Positions 1-9,981 of a DNA stretch of 16,574 bases are shown piece after piece. Where the stretch lies: contig JADGJG010000564.1 of assembly GCA_027596195.1 (NCBI GenBank), positions 1 through 16,574 of the forward strand, written 5' to 3'. The translations under genes and the position numbers were made by a program. Position 1 is the stretch's first letter, and every line of letters starts with the position of its first letter. The notes beneath the pieces were generated by a model. That model worked only from the letters and a program-made list of their open reading frames with translations, made no database searches and was not told where the DNA came from. This stretch comes from Podochytrium sp. JEL0797 (lineage: Eukaryota; Chytridiomycota; Chytridiomycetes; Chytridiales; Chytriomycetaceae).

Positions 1-61
1 CCCCCCCCCCCCCCCCCCCCCCCCCCCCGCGCCCCCCCCCCCCCCCCCCCCCCCCCCCCCC
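1..61. repeat. Poly-C homopolymer run at window edge
   Basis: The first 61 bases are C28, then GCG, then C30, with no other base. Nothing coding or structured can be read in it. A run like this at the very end of a sequence is commonly an assembly artefact built from poly-G read tails (reverse complement), though a genuine C/G tract that stopped the assembly is possible. A second G-rich run lies at 14248-14270, so such tracts may be real in this genome. Confidence 0.9.
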
Positions 62-84
62 AGGACAACCGCGAGTGAAGGGGT

Positions 85-519
85 ATGGAGAGCTGGCACA
101 GGCTGGGATCTGGGATTGGGACACATTCGAGAGACAGCAGATTCTGGGGGGCCAGAAACGTGGTCGCACGTCGAGTCCTTTTTGAACGCGTCAATGTGAT
201 GGATGACCAACAAAAGGTTTCCGCATTAAACGGATTCTTTGAGTCAGCGCAACGAGAAGTCAACGCGTTATGGTGGTGTGATAGTATTTTGGCTTTTTGT
301 CGAGAATTGGGCCCCGAGGGGAATTCTGGGGAAGCTCTGAGGTTCGTTTGCAGTCTCTGGCACAGCCCTGCTTTGTTGGTATGTTTTCGTTCACAAAGTC
401 CGATGGGAGTGTATTTTCAGTTCGGTGAAGTGGTTCGAAGTGGGGGAGAAAATCATTGTTCAACAGAGCCTGACCTTAATATCACTCAATATAAATCTCA
501 TTCTCAGAAGCTAGTGTAA
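85..519 (+). CDS. Weak hypothetical open reading frame
   Basis: This is an uninterrupted 144-codon frame from an ATG at 85 to a TAA, ending about 60 nt before the EF-Tu start. I recognise no domain, signal peptide or membrane segment. Composition is rich in W, C, S and R and not convincingly protein-like, and no good paired splice sites improve it. At this base composition, open frames of this size occur by chance. It also occupies what should be the upstream region of the EF-Tu gene. I list it because 62-580 otherwise holds nothing I can identify. Confidence 0.15.
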   Translation: MESWHRLGSGIGTHSRDSRFWGARNVVARRVLFERVNVMDDQQKVSALNGFFESAQREVNALWWCDSILAFCRELGPEGNSGEALRFVCSLWHSPALLVCFRSQSPMGVYFQFGEVVRSGGENHCSTEPDLNITQYKSHSQKLV

Positions 520-563
520 ACGTGTAAACGTGGTGGTGTGAAGGGCAAAAAGGCGAAGATTTG

Positions 564-576
564 CTTTTTTTCCTCC
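564..576 (+). promoter_or_regulatory. Pyrimidine-rich leader before EF-Tu start
   Basis: A C/T-only run directly precedes AAAA and the ATG at 581. Pyrimidine tracts just upstream of the start are common in highly expressed fungal genes. A similar tract sits before the adenylate kinase gene at 4920-4941. No clear TATA box is visible. Confidence 0.35.
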
Positions 577-580
577 AAAA

Positions 581-2266
581 ATGCGAGTCGTTGCGAGCCG
601 CCTAACCGGCCTTATTGCCGCTGCTTGCACGCAGCGTGCCCAGCCCCTCAAGATGGCATCGATTGCCGGACTTTCCGGTACGCCAACCCCGAATGCAATT
701 TGTGATCGCATGCTTGCCCGGGGAAACTTAAAAGACTTTTTATGCGCCAGGCCGCATGTCTTACTCCTCCTACAACCGAGCCAAGCCCCACGTCAACATT
801 GGAACCATTGGACACGTTGATCACGGAAAGACGACTCTGACTGCCGCTATTACCAAGGGTAAGTGCGCGCGCGGGTTCACGACCGTTTTGCGTTTTTAGC
901 TCTTTCTCGCGATTTCGAAAAACAACCACTGACCTCGCATGTAGTCTTGGCCAAGGACGGAGGCTCCAAGTTTGTCGACTACAGTGCCATCGACAAGGCC
1001 CCTGAAGAGAAGGCCCGTGGTATTACCATCAACTCGACGCACGTTGAGTACGAAACCAAGACCCGTCACTATGCCCATGTGGATTGTCCTGGACACGCTG
1101 ATTACATCAAGAACATGATTACTGGAGCTGCTCAGATGGTATGGGAGAGTTGGAAATTTCCTCTTGTTGGATTCTGGCGTTAACGTTGTTTTTTTTTGCA
1201 GGACGGTGCCATTATTGTTGTTTCTGCTACCGACGGTCAGATGCCCCAGACCAAGGAGCACTTGCTCTTGGCTCGTCAAGTCGGTATCGAATCGATTGTT
1301 GTGTTTGTCAACAAGGTGGATGCCGTTGATGACAAGGAAATGCTAGAACTCGTGAGTTTTCCCCCCTTTGGCGGCCTTCTTTGCGGTGTCTAGTATCTAA
1401 TTTTGTGTTTTCCCCAAGGTCGAAATGGAAATGCGTGACCTTTTGAGCGAATACGGATTTGACGGAGAGAACGTTCCTATTATCATGGGATCTGCCTTGT
1501 GCGCTTTGAACGACACCAACCCCGAGTTGGGAGAGCAGGCTATTATCAAGCTCATGAACGCTGTTGACGAGCACATTCCTGTTCCTGTCAGAGACTTGGA
1601 CAAACCATTCTTGATGCCTGTTGAAGGTGAGGCGGGGGTTTTTTGAACTTCCAGGTTATCGAAAAAAAAACTCATTGCTGGATTCATTTCCCACCCAAAC
1701 CAGATGTCTTCTCTATCGCCGGACGTGGAACCGTTTGCACTGGACGTGTCGAGCGCGGAGTCATCACCAAGGGAGCCGAAGTCGAAATCATTGGATTCGG
1801 TCAAACCTTCAAGACGACCGTGACGGGAGTCGAAATGTTCCACAAGGAGCTCGACCGTGCCGAAGCCGGAGACAACGCTGGACTCCTCCTGCGTGGACTC
1901 AAGCGCGAACAGCTGCGTCGCGGACAGGTGATTGCGTTCCCTGGAACCATCTCCCCGCACACGACGTTCCTTGCGCAGTTGTACATTCTGACCAAGGATG
2001 AGGGTGGACGTCACACTCCTTTTGTGGACAACTACAAACCTCAGTTGTATTCTCGCACGTTGGATATTACTTGCACGATCAAGTGGCCGGACACTGAGGT
2101 TGGCAACAAGTCGCGTGAGGAAGGGAAGATGATTATGCCGGGAGACAATATTGAGATGAATGTGGAGCTTGCTCAGCCGATGGCTGTGAATGAGGGGTTG
2201 AGATTTACGATTCGCGAGGGTGGAAAGACTGTTGGAACGGGAGTTGTTTCCAAGATTATCAAATAA
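581..2266 (+). CDS. TUF1: Elongation factor Tu, mitochondrial
   Basis: GTPase that brings aminoacyl-tRNA to the mitochondrial ribosome. Six exons fit: 581-677, 751-858, 945-1138, 1202-1351, 1419-1626 and 1704-2266, totalling 1320 nt in frame (439 aa, the usual size for mitochondrial EF-Tu). The GTP-binding motifs are intact: GHVDHGKT at residues 53-60, RGITIN at 93-98, DCPGH at 115-119, NKVD at 170-173 and SAL at 208-210. Domains 2 and 3 follow in the long last exon, ending in VVSKIIK. The first ~33 residues are rich in R, A, S and T with almost no acidic residues, as in a matrix-targeting peptide. That exon joins [14 protein letters not shown] after a 73-nt intron. The frame upstream of ATG 756 is stopped at 729, so a start at 756 is the only simple alternative. 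Introns are 63-86 nt. Confidence 0.95.
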
Positions 2267-2273
2267 GCAAGCA

Positions 2274-2279
2274 AATAAA
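2274..2279 (+). terminator. Poly(A) signal AATAAA after EF-Tu
   Basis: A canonical AATAAA begins 8 nt past the EF-Tu stop codon. It is close for a cleavage signal but matches the compact 3' ends elsewhere in the window. Confidence 0.4.
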
Positions 2280-2514
2280 CCAACAATAATTGAAAAGGGA
2301 GATCAATCGGAATGGAACGAACCGTTTTGCAATTTTTTTCAAAACAAAGCGACTTTGAAAGACGCGGCTCTTGGCAGAAACCAACCAGAAATGCGGCGCA
2401 CCGAATTCTTTCCTTTGCCCGCGACTGGCGCTGCAGCCGCACACAAGGCGCCGCCGAGACCGCTTCCCCCGCATGGTTTGTTTTCATTCGATTCGGTTTC
2501 GGACAAAACACGGC
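2280..2514. other. Intergenic region, EF-Tu to Myb/U-box gene
   Basis: This 235-nt stretch holds the EF-Tu 3' end and presumably the promoter of the next gene. Frames run open through it (for example into 3056) but read as arginine-rich, low-quality peptide and do not join the downstream gene in a sensible way. An in-frame ATG at 2473 would add 14 residues to the next protein. I prefer the ATG at 2515, which has G at position -3. Confidence 0.5.
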
Positions 2515-4860
2515 ATGCTGACCCCTTCGACAGCCAACAGGGCCCCGCACTTCAGAGTAAGCACCGCACTACCCCTTGCAACCCACACTCACTCTCCCCG
2601 CGCAGGCCGCATTCGAAACCCTCGCCGAAGTCCGAACAACCAACCCGCTTGCCCTGCCCTCGAACCCAGAGTCGGAGGTCGAAATCAACATTGAGGACGA
2701 CGAGGACGAACGCATCGTTGTTCCCGCAGTTACTGTCGCTGCACCCGCGGGCGTCTTGTCGCCTCTGCCGGAGGATGAGGAGGACCACACGGCACATGCG
2801 AATGAAAAGATTCGGCTGCTCGGAGACGAATTGTAAGCAGATATCGCTGATTATACAAGTACTCTTGGTTTTTGATGCCCGTTGTTTGTGGACTAGGAAC
2901 CAAATGGCGACCATCCGCAAAGATCGAGTGTTTGATTCCGAAGTCACGACAGAGGAGGCTGAACTCATTCGCAAACGCGTTGCTTTGCAGCAAGAACGAG
3001 TTAAGTTGTATCCTAAAAGGGGCATATCTTTTGCAGGGGGGGTGTATTTGTGTTGACGTTCCCCCAAAACCGCCCCAGTTTCGCATGTTTGAAGAGCGCG
3101 ACTTTCAGACCAAGTCTAAAAAGATTCTCGCCGTCTTTGATTATCTCACTGCTGATGAAATTAAGCATGCTTTGAAGGAGTGTGGGCACAATGAGGTGAG
3201 ATTTTGGTTCATTTATGTATTCAGTTTTTTGAAATTAGTTTTGCAGGACTCGGTCGTCACCAAGATGACGGAACCTGGATACTTGAAAAGCATTCGACGA
3301 GCAATCGCGTTGGAAGGAAGGTCAAACAAATCTGGCGGTGAGAAAGGTGCTCTTTGTCCTCCCCGTTGAACTGACTGGTTGTTTTGAATCTTTCAGATGT
3401 CGCGACTCCAAACTCGTCCCCGAAACAGCAGCATGCTCGCCGCAAGAAGCAGAAGGTTGTCGACGACGACGTGATTCCGAGTCGCATCGCGAAAAGGTGC
3501 CCGAGCGCGGACTCCTTTTGTCTTTGCCATTTGAAAGTCTTACTGTTGTCACTCTGTTTTAGCCGATTCACGATCGACGCAATCGCTGAACCCGACGCGG
3601 ACCCCACCGAAGTCTTTGCCGGGTGGTCCCAAGCGCGTGTGGTGGCGTACAAATCGATTGACGCGTGCCCGAATCGATACTATTATCGGTTCAATAAACC
3701 CGGCGAGATGCAGCGGAATGGCGTGTGGACTGAGGTTCGTGAATGCTTTTGTTTTGATTTTCTTTCTCTCGGATTTCTAACACTAGAGAGTGTTTTGTTT
3801 GACAGGCCGAAAAGAAGCTCTTCTTGGAACGATTGAATGAAGTTGGTGCGAACGGACAATGGGGTATCTTTTCGATGCCGATCCCGGGTCGTGTTGGATA
3901 CCAGGTTTCGATCCATGTTTTGTGTTGCCTCCAATCCAAGAATTCACCCCCTCGCTTTTCTCCATACCCACCCCCCACCCTCACCACCAGTGCGCCACAT
4001 TCTACCGCTCCCTCGTGAAGAGCGGCAAACTCAAAGACGCAAACTACTCCATCAACTCAAAGGGAGCCCTCCAGTTCCGTGCGAGCAGCCAAGGTCCTGA
4101 AGAGGAGAGCATAATACCGGACGAACCCGACGCCGCGGGTCGTCGCGGAATCAAACGCAAATCATCTGACACGAACAAACCCAAACCCTCGTCCTCCACC
4201 GCCACGAGCACCAACGAACCCCCGATGACGGATCTTCAGAAATCCATCCGCGAGCGACTCAAAAGGAACAAACCGTCGAAGAAACCGAAAAAGAAGCAGC
4301 GCGCTGCTGCGGACGCGGACGATTCTGGAGACACGTCCGCGTACAGCAGCGGCGATGGATCTGATTCTGAAAGCGAGGATTTCGATGACGAGGTGGAGGA
4401 GGTGGTTGTGAAACCCAAGAGGGTGATGCGGAGTGTTGCGAAGCCTGTTGCTGCCGCGGTGGTCACGTATGAGTCGGTGTCGTACGAAGCGCCTTCTCCT
4501 CCTCGCTTTTCGGACCCGTTGAACCCTCTTCCTGGATTCATTGACCCGATTACGTTGGAGGAAGTTGTGCGTCCTGCGATTTCTCCGTATGGGCATGTTG
4601 TTGGGTTCGTGTTTTTTGTTTGGATCCTGCTTTTGCGCGGCGTGTTTGACCCAATTTTGTTTAGATACGATACCTGGGTTTCTTGCTTGAACAACAAAAT
4701 GTGCCCCTTCACCAAGAAGCCACTCTCGCGGCGAGACTTGATCATTTTGACGTTGGACAATATCGACGAGTATCGGTGAGTTGTGCTAATTTGATCTCCC
4801 TCTTGTCGTGAAACTGATGAGCGCATCCAAAAAAACAACAGTGGTAGTATCCTCTCGTAA
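2515..4860 (+). CDS. Myb/SANT- and U-box-domain protein, probable E3 ubiquitin ligase
   Basis: Eleven exons fit in frame: 2515-2556, 2606-2832, 2897-2999, 3079-3195, 3247-3337, 3397-3496, 3563-3734, 3806-3904, 3991-4604, 4665-4775 and 4842-4860 (564 aa). In order: an acidic N-terminus, a helical stretch with two LxxCG/NED-like helices around residues 145-180 that resembles a CUE/UBA fold, and a basic patch near 205-215. A Myb/SANT-like repeat follows from about 280 to 330 (VWTEAEKKLF, then QWGIFSMPIPGR and CATFYRSL). A long charged, disordered linker leads to a C-terminal U-box from about 497 to 560 (FIDPITLEEV, then CPFTKKPLSRRDLI). U-boxes recruit E2 enzymes; Myb/SANT repeats bind DNA or histone tails, so a nuclear role is inferred. 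The start and exon 1 are the weakest parts. The intron at 3497-3562 is 66 nt with no in-frame stop and a weak donor, so it may be retained. Confidence 0.75.
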
Positions 4861-4956
4861 CCGAGTGAATCCACATGCTTTTGATTACAAATTATTATAC
4901 AATGAACAGAAGCTCGCCGTTTTTTTTCCCTCTTCCATTTTCGATCAAAAATAACC
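4861..4956. promoter_or_regulatory. Short intergenic promoter region of adenylate kinase
   Basis: Only 96 nt separate the U-box gene stop from the adenylate kinase ATG. The 3' part (4920-4941) is a C/T-rich tract followed by an A-rich leader ending in CC before ATG, the same arrangement as upstream of EF-Tu. The 5' part is AT-rich and probably holds the upstream gene's cleavage site, though no exact AATAAA is present. Confidence 0.4.
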
Positions 4957-6110
<1,154 letters not shown>

Positions 6111-6175
6111 ATGCTGGTTTTGACTTTGTACTATGGCCCCCCCAAGTTGTAAAAAATTACAACAAGTGAGAGAGA

Positions 6176-6181
6176 AATAAA
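6176..6181 (+). terminator. Poly(A) signal AATAAA after adenylate kinase
   Basis: AATAAA lies 65 nt after the adenylate kinase stop and only 20 nt before the ATG of the next gene. The cleavage site of this gene and the transcription start of the next must therefore nearly coincide or overlap. Confidence 0.6.
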
Positions 6182-6201
6182 AGAACTTGACAATTTTAAA
6201 G

Positions 6202-8967
6202 ATGATGCGAATCGCGACTCCGCTGGAGGAAGGGTTTATCCCGCAAACTGCGCAGAGTTCTGTGATTGAGTTCTCGGAAGGGATCATCAAAGACGATATC
6301 ATTGGAGACGTGTTGGCTCCATTTGTCCTTCCGGTTGACGACGATGAGGAGCGCGTAGATCCCGATTCTGATCGAGTTCCTGTAACAGCGGAGCTGTTGA
6401 AACAGGGTCTTTCGCAGCTCGGCAAGACTCCTGATGGATATAGCGAAGTGTTTCTGAAGCTTGCGATTCCGGTTCGTTTTCCCGAGTCAGAATATCGATT
6501 GTCTCGGGTTTTGACAACCAAATATCATAGAATGCTGGATTGAACGACATCTCCGATCTTCAAGCCTATAAATATGTGCAGAACCTCGATCTTTCTGGGA
6601 ATCAGCTGACGGGTGCGGTTTGAGAAGCCCCAAGATGCAGAGTCGCGTTTCTCAAAACCAAAACTTGCACAGAACTCACGTGTCTTGGAGCCATGAGTTA
6701 CCTTGTCAAACTCAATGTGAGCAACAACAAGCTGTCGGAAGTGCTCGCCTTTGACCCACCCCCGTTCAATCTGCAAGAAATCGACTTTTCGAGGAATCAG
6801 ATTATGGAAATCGCGGACCTGTCGGAGCATCGGTTTTTGAAATCGGTTTGCTTGGATAGTTGCGTATATGGTTTTGGTTATTTGGAGGAGGGGGTGGGCA
6901 TGCGAAATTGACGCTTTTCTCGTAGGAAATCTGATCAAGGAAATCAATGGTCTCTCGGAATGCAAGTTTCTGACGTATTTGAGCTTGTCGTTCAACGGAA
7001 TTAGAAATATCTGCAACTTGGATCATCTTCCCATAAAATACTTGGACCTCGTGAGTATTCCCTCTCATTTCCTTTCCGCATTCTTATTCAACAAAATCAA
7101 AAGCGCTCCAACCGCCTCCTCTCCCTCGAAGGAATCGAAACCCTCTCAGACCTCGAAGACCTCCTCCTCAGCTGCAACGCAATCCAACACCTCACGAGTC
7201 TCAACCGAAACCACAAATACCTCCGCGTGATTGATTTGGACCAGAACCAAATTTCGGACCCGGACCAAATCGCGCACTTGAAAACCAATCTCCGCATGCT
7301 CACAAACTTGAGCTTTAAGCGAAACCCAATCGTGATGCCCTTGCCGACCCCAATCCCAGGCGTCACGCCCAAATCGGACGATTTGTTTGATCCAACAAAG
7401 AGCGTCCTCGTTTCGAGCGCGAATAGCCTCCGAAGCTCGAATTCAACACGCAAATCGTTTAGTAGAGGCAGTGCAGCCACGATTGCCACATCCGCAACGC
7501 CATGTACCCCACAATCCGTGGCTTCCAACAACCGGTTGGCGACCGCGTTCCAGTTACAGAGTCTCACGGTTCTCGACGCGAAACCGTTGACGGTGCAAGA
7601 AAAAGTGGCAGCTGTGAACGCGTTCAATCCGTCCCCGAGTGTGATTGCGAGTTTGCAGCATTCGTGTTTGTTGAAACGACAGGCCAAGTTGTATGCGAAG
7701 GTCAAGGCGGAGGATTTGATGAGGGCTACGTATTTGAGGCCGATTGTGTTGTGTGGGCCGAGTGGAGCTGGAAAGAGGTGAGTGGATGTTGAAAAGTTAC
7801 GAGGGGGGAAGCAATATGAATTAACGTGGCGCGTTTTGCAGAACTTTAACCAACCGCTTGTTGAAGGATTTCCCACACATTTATAATTGTTCTGTTTCAC
7901 ATACCACAAGAAGGCCGCGTATTGGAGAGGAACAGGGTACCCACTATCACTTTGTCAGTCGCGCCGAGATGGAAGCGATGGTGGAGGACGGGAAGTTTGC
8001 CGAAGTTGTCACTTTGTTTGGATGCATGTACGGAACAAGCATGGATTCAATTGATAAGGTGACAGAGGAAGGAAAAGTATGCATTATGGATATGGAAATT
8101 GAGGTACCATGATTTTTGACCTCAATGTCAGTCTGCTTTGTTCACCACAAGCCACATCCCTCTTACAAACAGGGAGTTCTCGCACTGAAAAGGTCACACT
8201 TGAAACCCATCTACGTCTTCATCACTGTCCCATCTCTCGAAATCCTCAAAAACCGTCTCGAAAACCGCCTGCGACCCGCCACAGCACAACTGAATCGCCT
8301 GCATGTGCGACCCACCCACATCAAAGTCGTGGACACGATCCAAGAAAACTCGACCCTCAACTCTCCCAATCATTCACGCCCCACGAGTGCCAGCTACGAC
8401 CGTCCCGTGTCGGGAATCTTTGGAGACTTGGATTCGTCGTCGAGACCCATTTCGGGGTTGCCCCCCATGACGGGGTTGCCTCCTATGTCTGGCCTCTTGC
8501 AAGAGAAACCTATTCGTCCAGCTACTGCGGATTCACTCAAGAGCAACGCGAGCGTGGGGAGTGAAACGGCGGCTTCGGGGATCAATGATGACGATGATGA
8601 GATTCGGAAACTCGTTTTGCAAAAGGGGAATGGGAATTACAGTCTCATGAATTTGGTGACGGGAGTCGGCTTGAGTTTGCCCAAAGTCGCAGTCGCGCCT
8701 GCTTCCGAAGCTTCTTCCCATGACGGGAGCGGAGGTCATCCCGAGCATGTAGTCATTGGAGGACACCATCATGCACCCATGACGGAGGAGCAGTTGACGG
8801 AAGATATTGAGAAATGGTTGGCCAAAGCACCGGGAGTCGAGTCGTATGAAAAGATGAAGGACTTTTTCGACCTTACAATCCTCAACGATGATCCGGATCG
8901 CGCGTATGCTGAGTTGCGCGATTTCTGCCTCTCCACGTATATCAAGTGTTTCAATGAGTCGGAATGA
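6202..8967 (+). CDS. LRGUK: Leucine-rich repeat and guanylate kinase domain protein (LRGUK-like)
   Basis: Seven exons fit: 6202-6471, 6531-6612, 6673-6858, 6926-7050, 7104-7777, 7842-8103 and 8173-8967 (797 aa). After an acidic ~90-residue N-terminus, successive LRRs of the SDS22-like class run to about residue 245 (LDLSGNQL, LNVSNNKL, IDFSRNQI, YLSLSFNGI, LDLRSNRL, IDLDQNQI). An S/T-rich linker follows. A guanylate-kinase-like domain begins with GPSGAGKRT at 439-447, then VSHTTRRPRIGEEQGTHYHFVS and CIMDMEIEGVLALK, the family's GMP-site and core motifs. The residue after the P-loop lysine is R, not the usual S/T, so catalysis is doubtful. A low-complexity insert with a duplicated GLPPM motif interrupts the C-terminal half before the final helix. 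In animals LRGUK acts in sperm tail formation, hence the inference of a flagellated cell. The start is the first ATG of a tandem pair. Confidence 0.88.
8455..8490 (+). repeat. Two tandem 18-nt units in the LRGUK gene
   Basis: Units 8455-8472 and 8473-8490 differ at a few positions and encode GLPPMT and GLPPMS in frame, inside the low-complexity insert of the guanylate-kinase domain. This is probably a small slippage repeat in a disordered loop. Confidence 0.7.
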
Positions 8968-9004
8968 AGAGCGACGTCAGAATTTTTTGAACGACAAAGT
9001 AAAA

Positions 9005-9010
9005 AATAAA
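9005..9010 (+). terminator. Poly(A) signal AATAAA after LRGUK gene
   Basis: AATAAA sits 37 nt past the LRGUK stop, in an A-rich stretch. The convergent VOC gene on the minus strand ends at 9016, so the LRGUK transcript must run into the VOC coding region in antisense before cleavage. Confidence 0.55.
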
Positions 9011-9015
9011 AAATA

Positions 9016-9804
9016 TCAAATCTTTGAATCCGCATTCAAAACGGGCAGAGACATGAATGCCATATTCACTGACACACCAGAACGCACATTATCCACCGTA
9101 ACAATCCGTCGTCCCCTCCCCTGAACTGCCGCCTTTGGGACCTTCGCATATTCTCCCAACACCTCCAAAGACGCGTCAAATCGATCCGTGGTGAACGTTA
9201 ATCCCCAGAAGCGTGCCCCGCCAGATTTTTCAGGGACCGATTCGGTTCCGAGTTCGGTTGAGTCCTCCCTCTTGACCATTTCCATCACACAGTTGCCCGC
9301 CTTCAAGAAACACATTTGGTGATCTCCAATCACGCGTTTGGGGAGGAGGCCGAGAACCGAAAATGCGCCGAGAGTGTGCATCGGACGCGTGGACAAAATG
9401 ACAACGTGATCGATTCCGATAGCTCCGTTGGGATGAATTTTCGGTGTGCTTGAAGAAGAATTGGATGTTGCAGAAGTTGGGCTGATGATTCGCGTGGTGA
9501 GAGAATCAATGTTGACTGTGAGGCACAGCGCCTCGTGGGTTGTCGCAATGTGGCTCGATTCGAATCCCCAGGCCACGGGCTCGTTTGTCTGACCAGTCAA
9601 GTATATGCGAATGTCTCCGACGAGCACAAAGTCGAATGGTGAGGGGGGAGTTGATGTCGAGCGAGGGGAAACCAGGAAGCCCAATTTTGCCCACGTTGCA
9701 GGCGAGTCGGGGATAAACAACTCGGCAAGGCGCGATACTCTTACAAATCGTATGTCAGTAATGGAGAGGGGACGACGAAGAGATCCGAACCTGAGATGCG
9801 CCAT
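9016..9804 (-). CDS. VOC superfamily (glyoxalase/dioxygenase-fold) protein
   Basis: A 262-aa frame starts at ATG 9804. It may instead be 245 aa if a possible 51-nt intron (9790-9740, donor GTTCGG, branch CTGAC, acceptor AAG) is removed. That intron is a multiple of three and has no stop, so both forms are open. Two betaalphabetabetabeta-like modules are visible. The first is VSRLAELFIPDSPATWAKLGF with GDIRIYLTG. The second is GIDHVVI around residues 127-134, then LGAFSVLGLLP and FLKAGNCVMEMV, where H and E are the usual metal-ligand positions, then ARFWGLTFTTD. Members of this family isomerise, dioxygenate or bind small metabolites; the substrate cannot be told. It is convergent with LRGUK (48 nt apart) and divergent from HET gene 1. 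A fragment of its 5' end is duplicated near 11.8-11.97 kb. Confidence 0.72.
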   Translation of the reverse strand: MAHLRFGSLRRPLSITDIRFVRVSRLAELFIPDSPATWAKLGFLVSPRSTSTPPSPFDFVLVGDIRIYLTGQTNEPVAWGFESSHIATTHEALCLTVNIDSLTTRIISPTSATSNSSSSTPKIHPNGAIGIDHVVILSTRPMHTLGAFSVLGLLPKRVIGDHQMCFLKAGNCVMEMVKREDSTELGTESVPEKSGGARFWGLTFTTDRFDASLEVLGEYAKVPKAAVQGRGRRIVTVDNVRSGVSVNMAFMSLPVLNADSKI

Positions 9805-9981
9805 TGGAATTTGGGAAATTTTTTGGCGTCGGCGCCTTGATGCGAATCATAATTCGCTCGGCCAATTATTGCTCTCTTTTTTCGGTCCTTTTTCGGTGAC
9901 CTTTTTCTACCAGCACCAATCAGAAAAACATTCTAGAAGGAAGAGAAAACACCACGGTCGGCACCATATCCAAAGATACTC
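9805..9981. promoter_or_regulatory. Divergent promoter region between VOC gene and HET gene 1
   Basis: The 177 nt between the two ATG codons must serve both directions. Near the HET side it contains a block (GAAAACACCACGGTCGGCAC and the following CATATCCAAAGAT) that is conserved upstream of HET gene 2 at about 12101-12132. That block is a candidate promoter or leader element. No clear TATA box is seen. Confidence 0.45.

Noticed and set aside
1..61. Telomere
   Set aside because: The run is a plain homopolymer, not a fungal TTAGGG/CCCTAA-type repeat.
1397..2014. Long open frame (about 205 codons) on the minus strand across EF-Tu
   Set aside because: It is antisense to well-conserved EF-Tu exons and an intron; codon structure of the plus-strand gene explains its openness.
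2473..2514. Upstream in-frame ATG of the Myb/U-box gene
   Set aside because: Possible, but it adds an unconvincing 14-residue stretch and has C at position -3, while ATG 2515 has G there. Not excluded.
2220..3056. 278-codon plus-strand frame
   Set aside because: It begins inside the EF-Tu 3' exon in another frame, crosses intergenic and intron sequence, and reads as S/R/P-rich peptide. Only its end (2897-2999) coincides with a true exon.
7097..7909. 270-codon minus-strand frame
   Set aside because: Antisense to the LRR/guanylate-kinase exons, which carry clear domain motifs; no motif in the antisense peptide.
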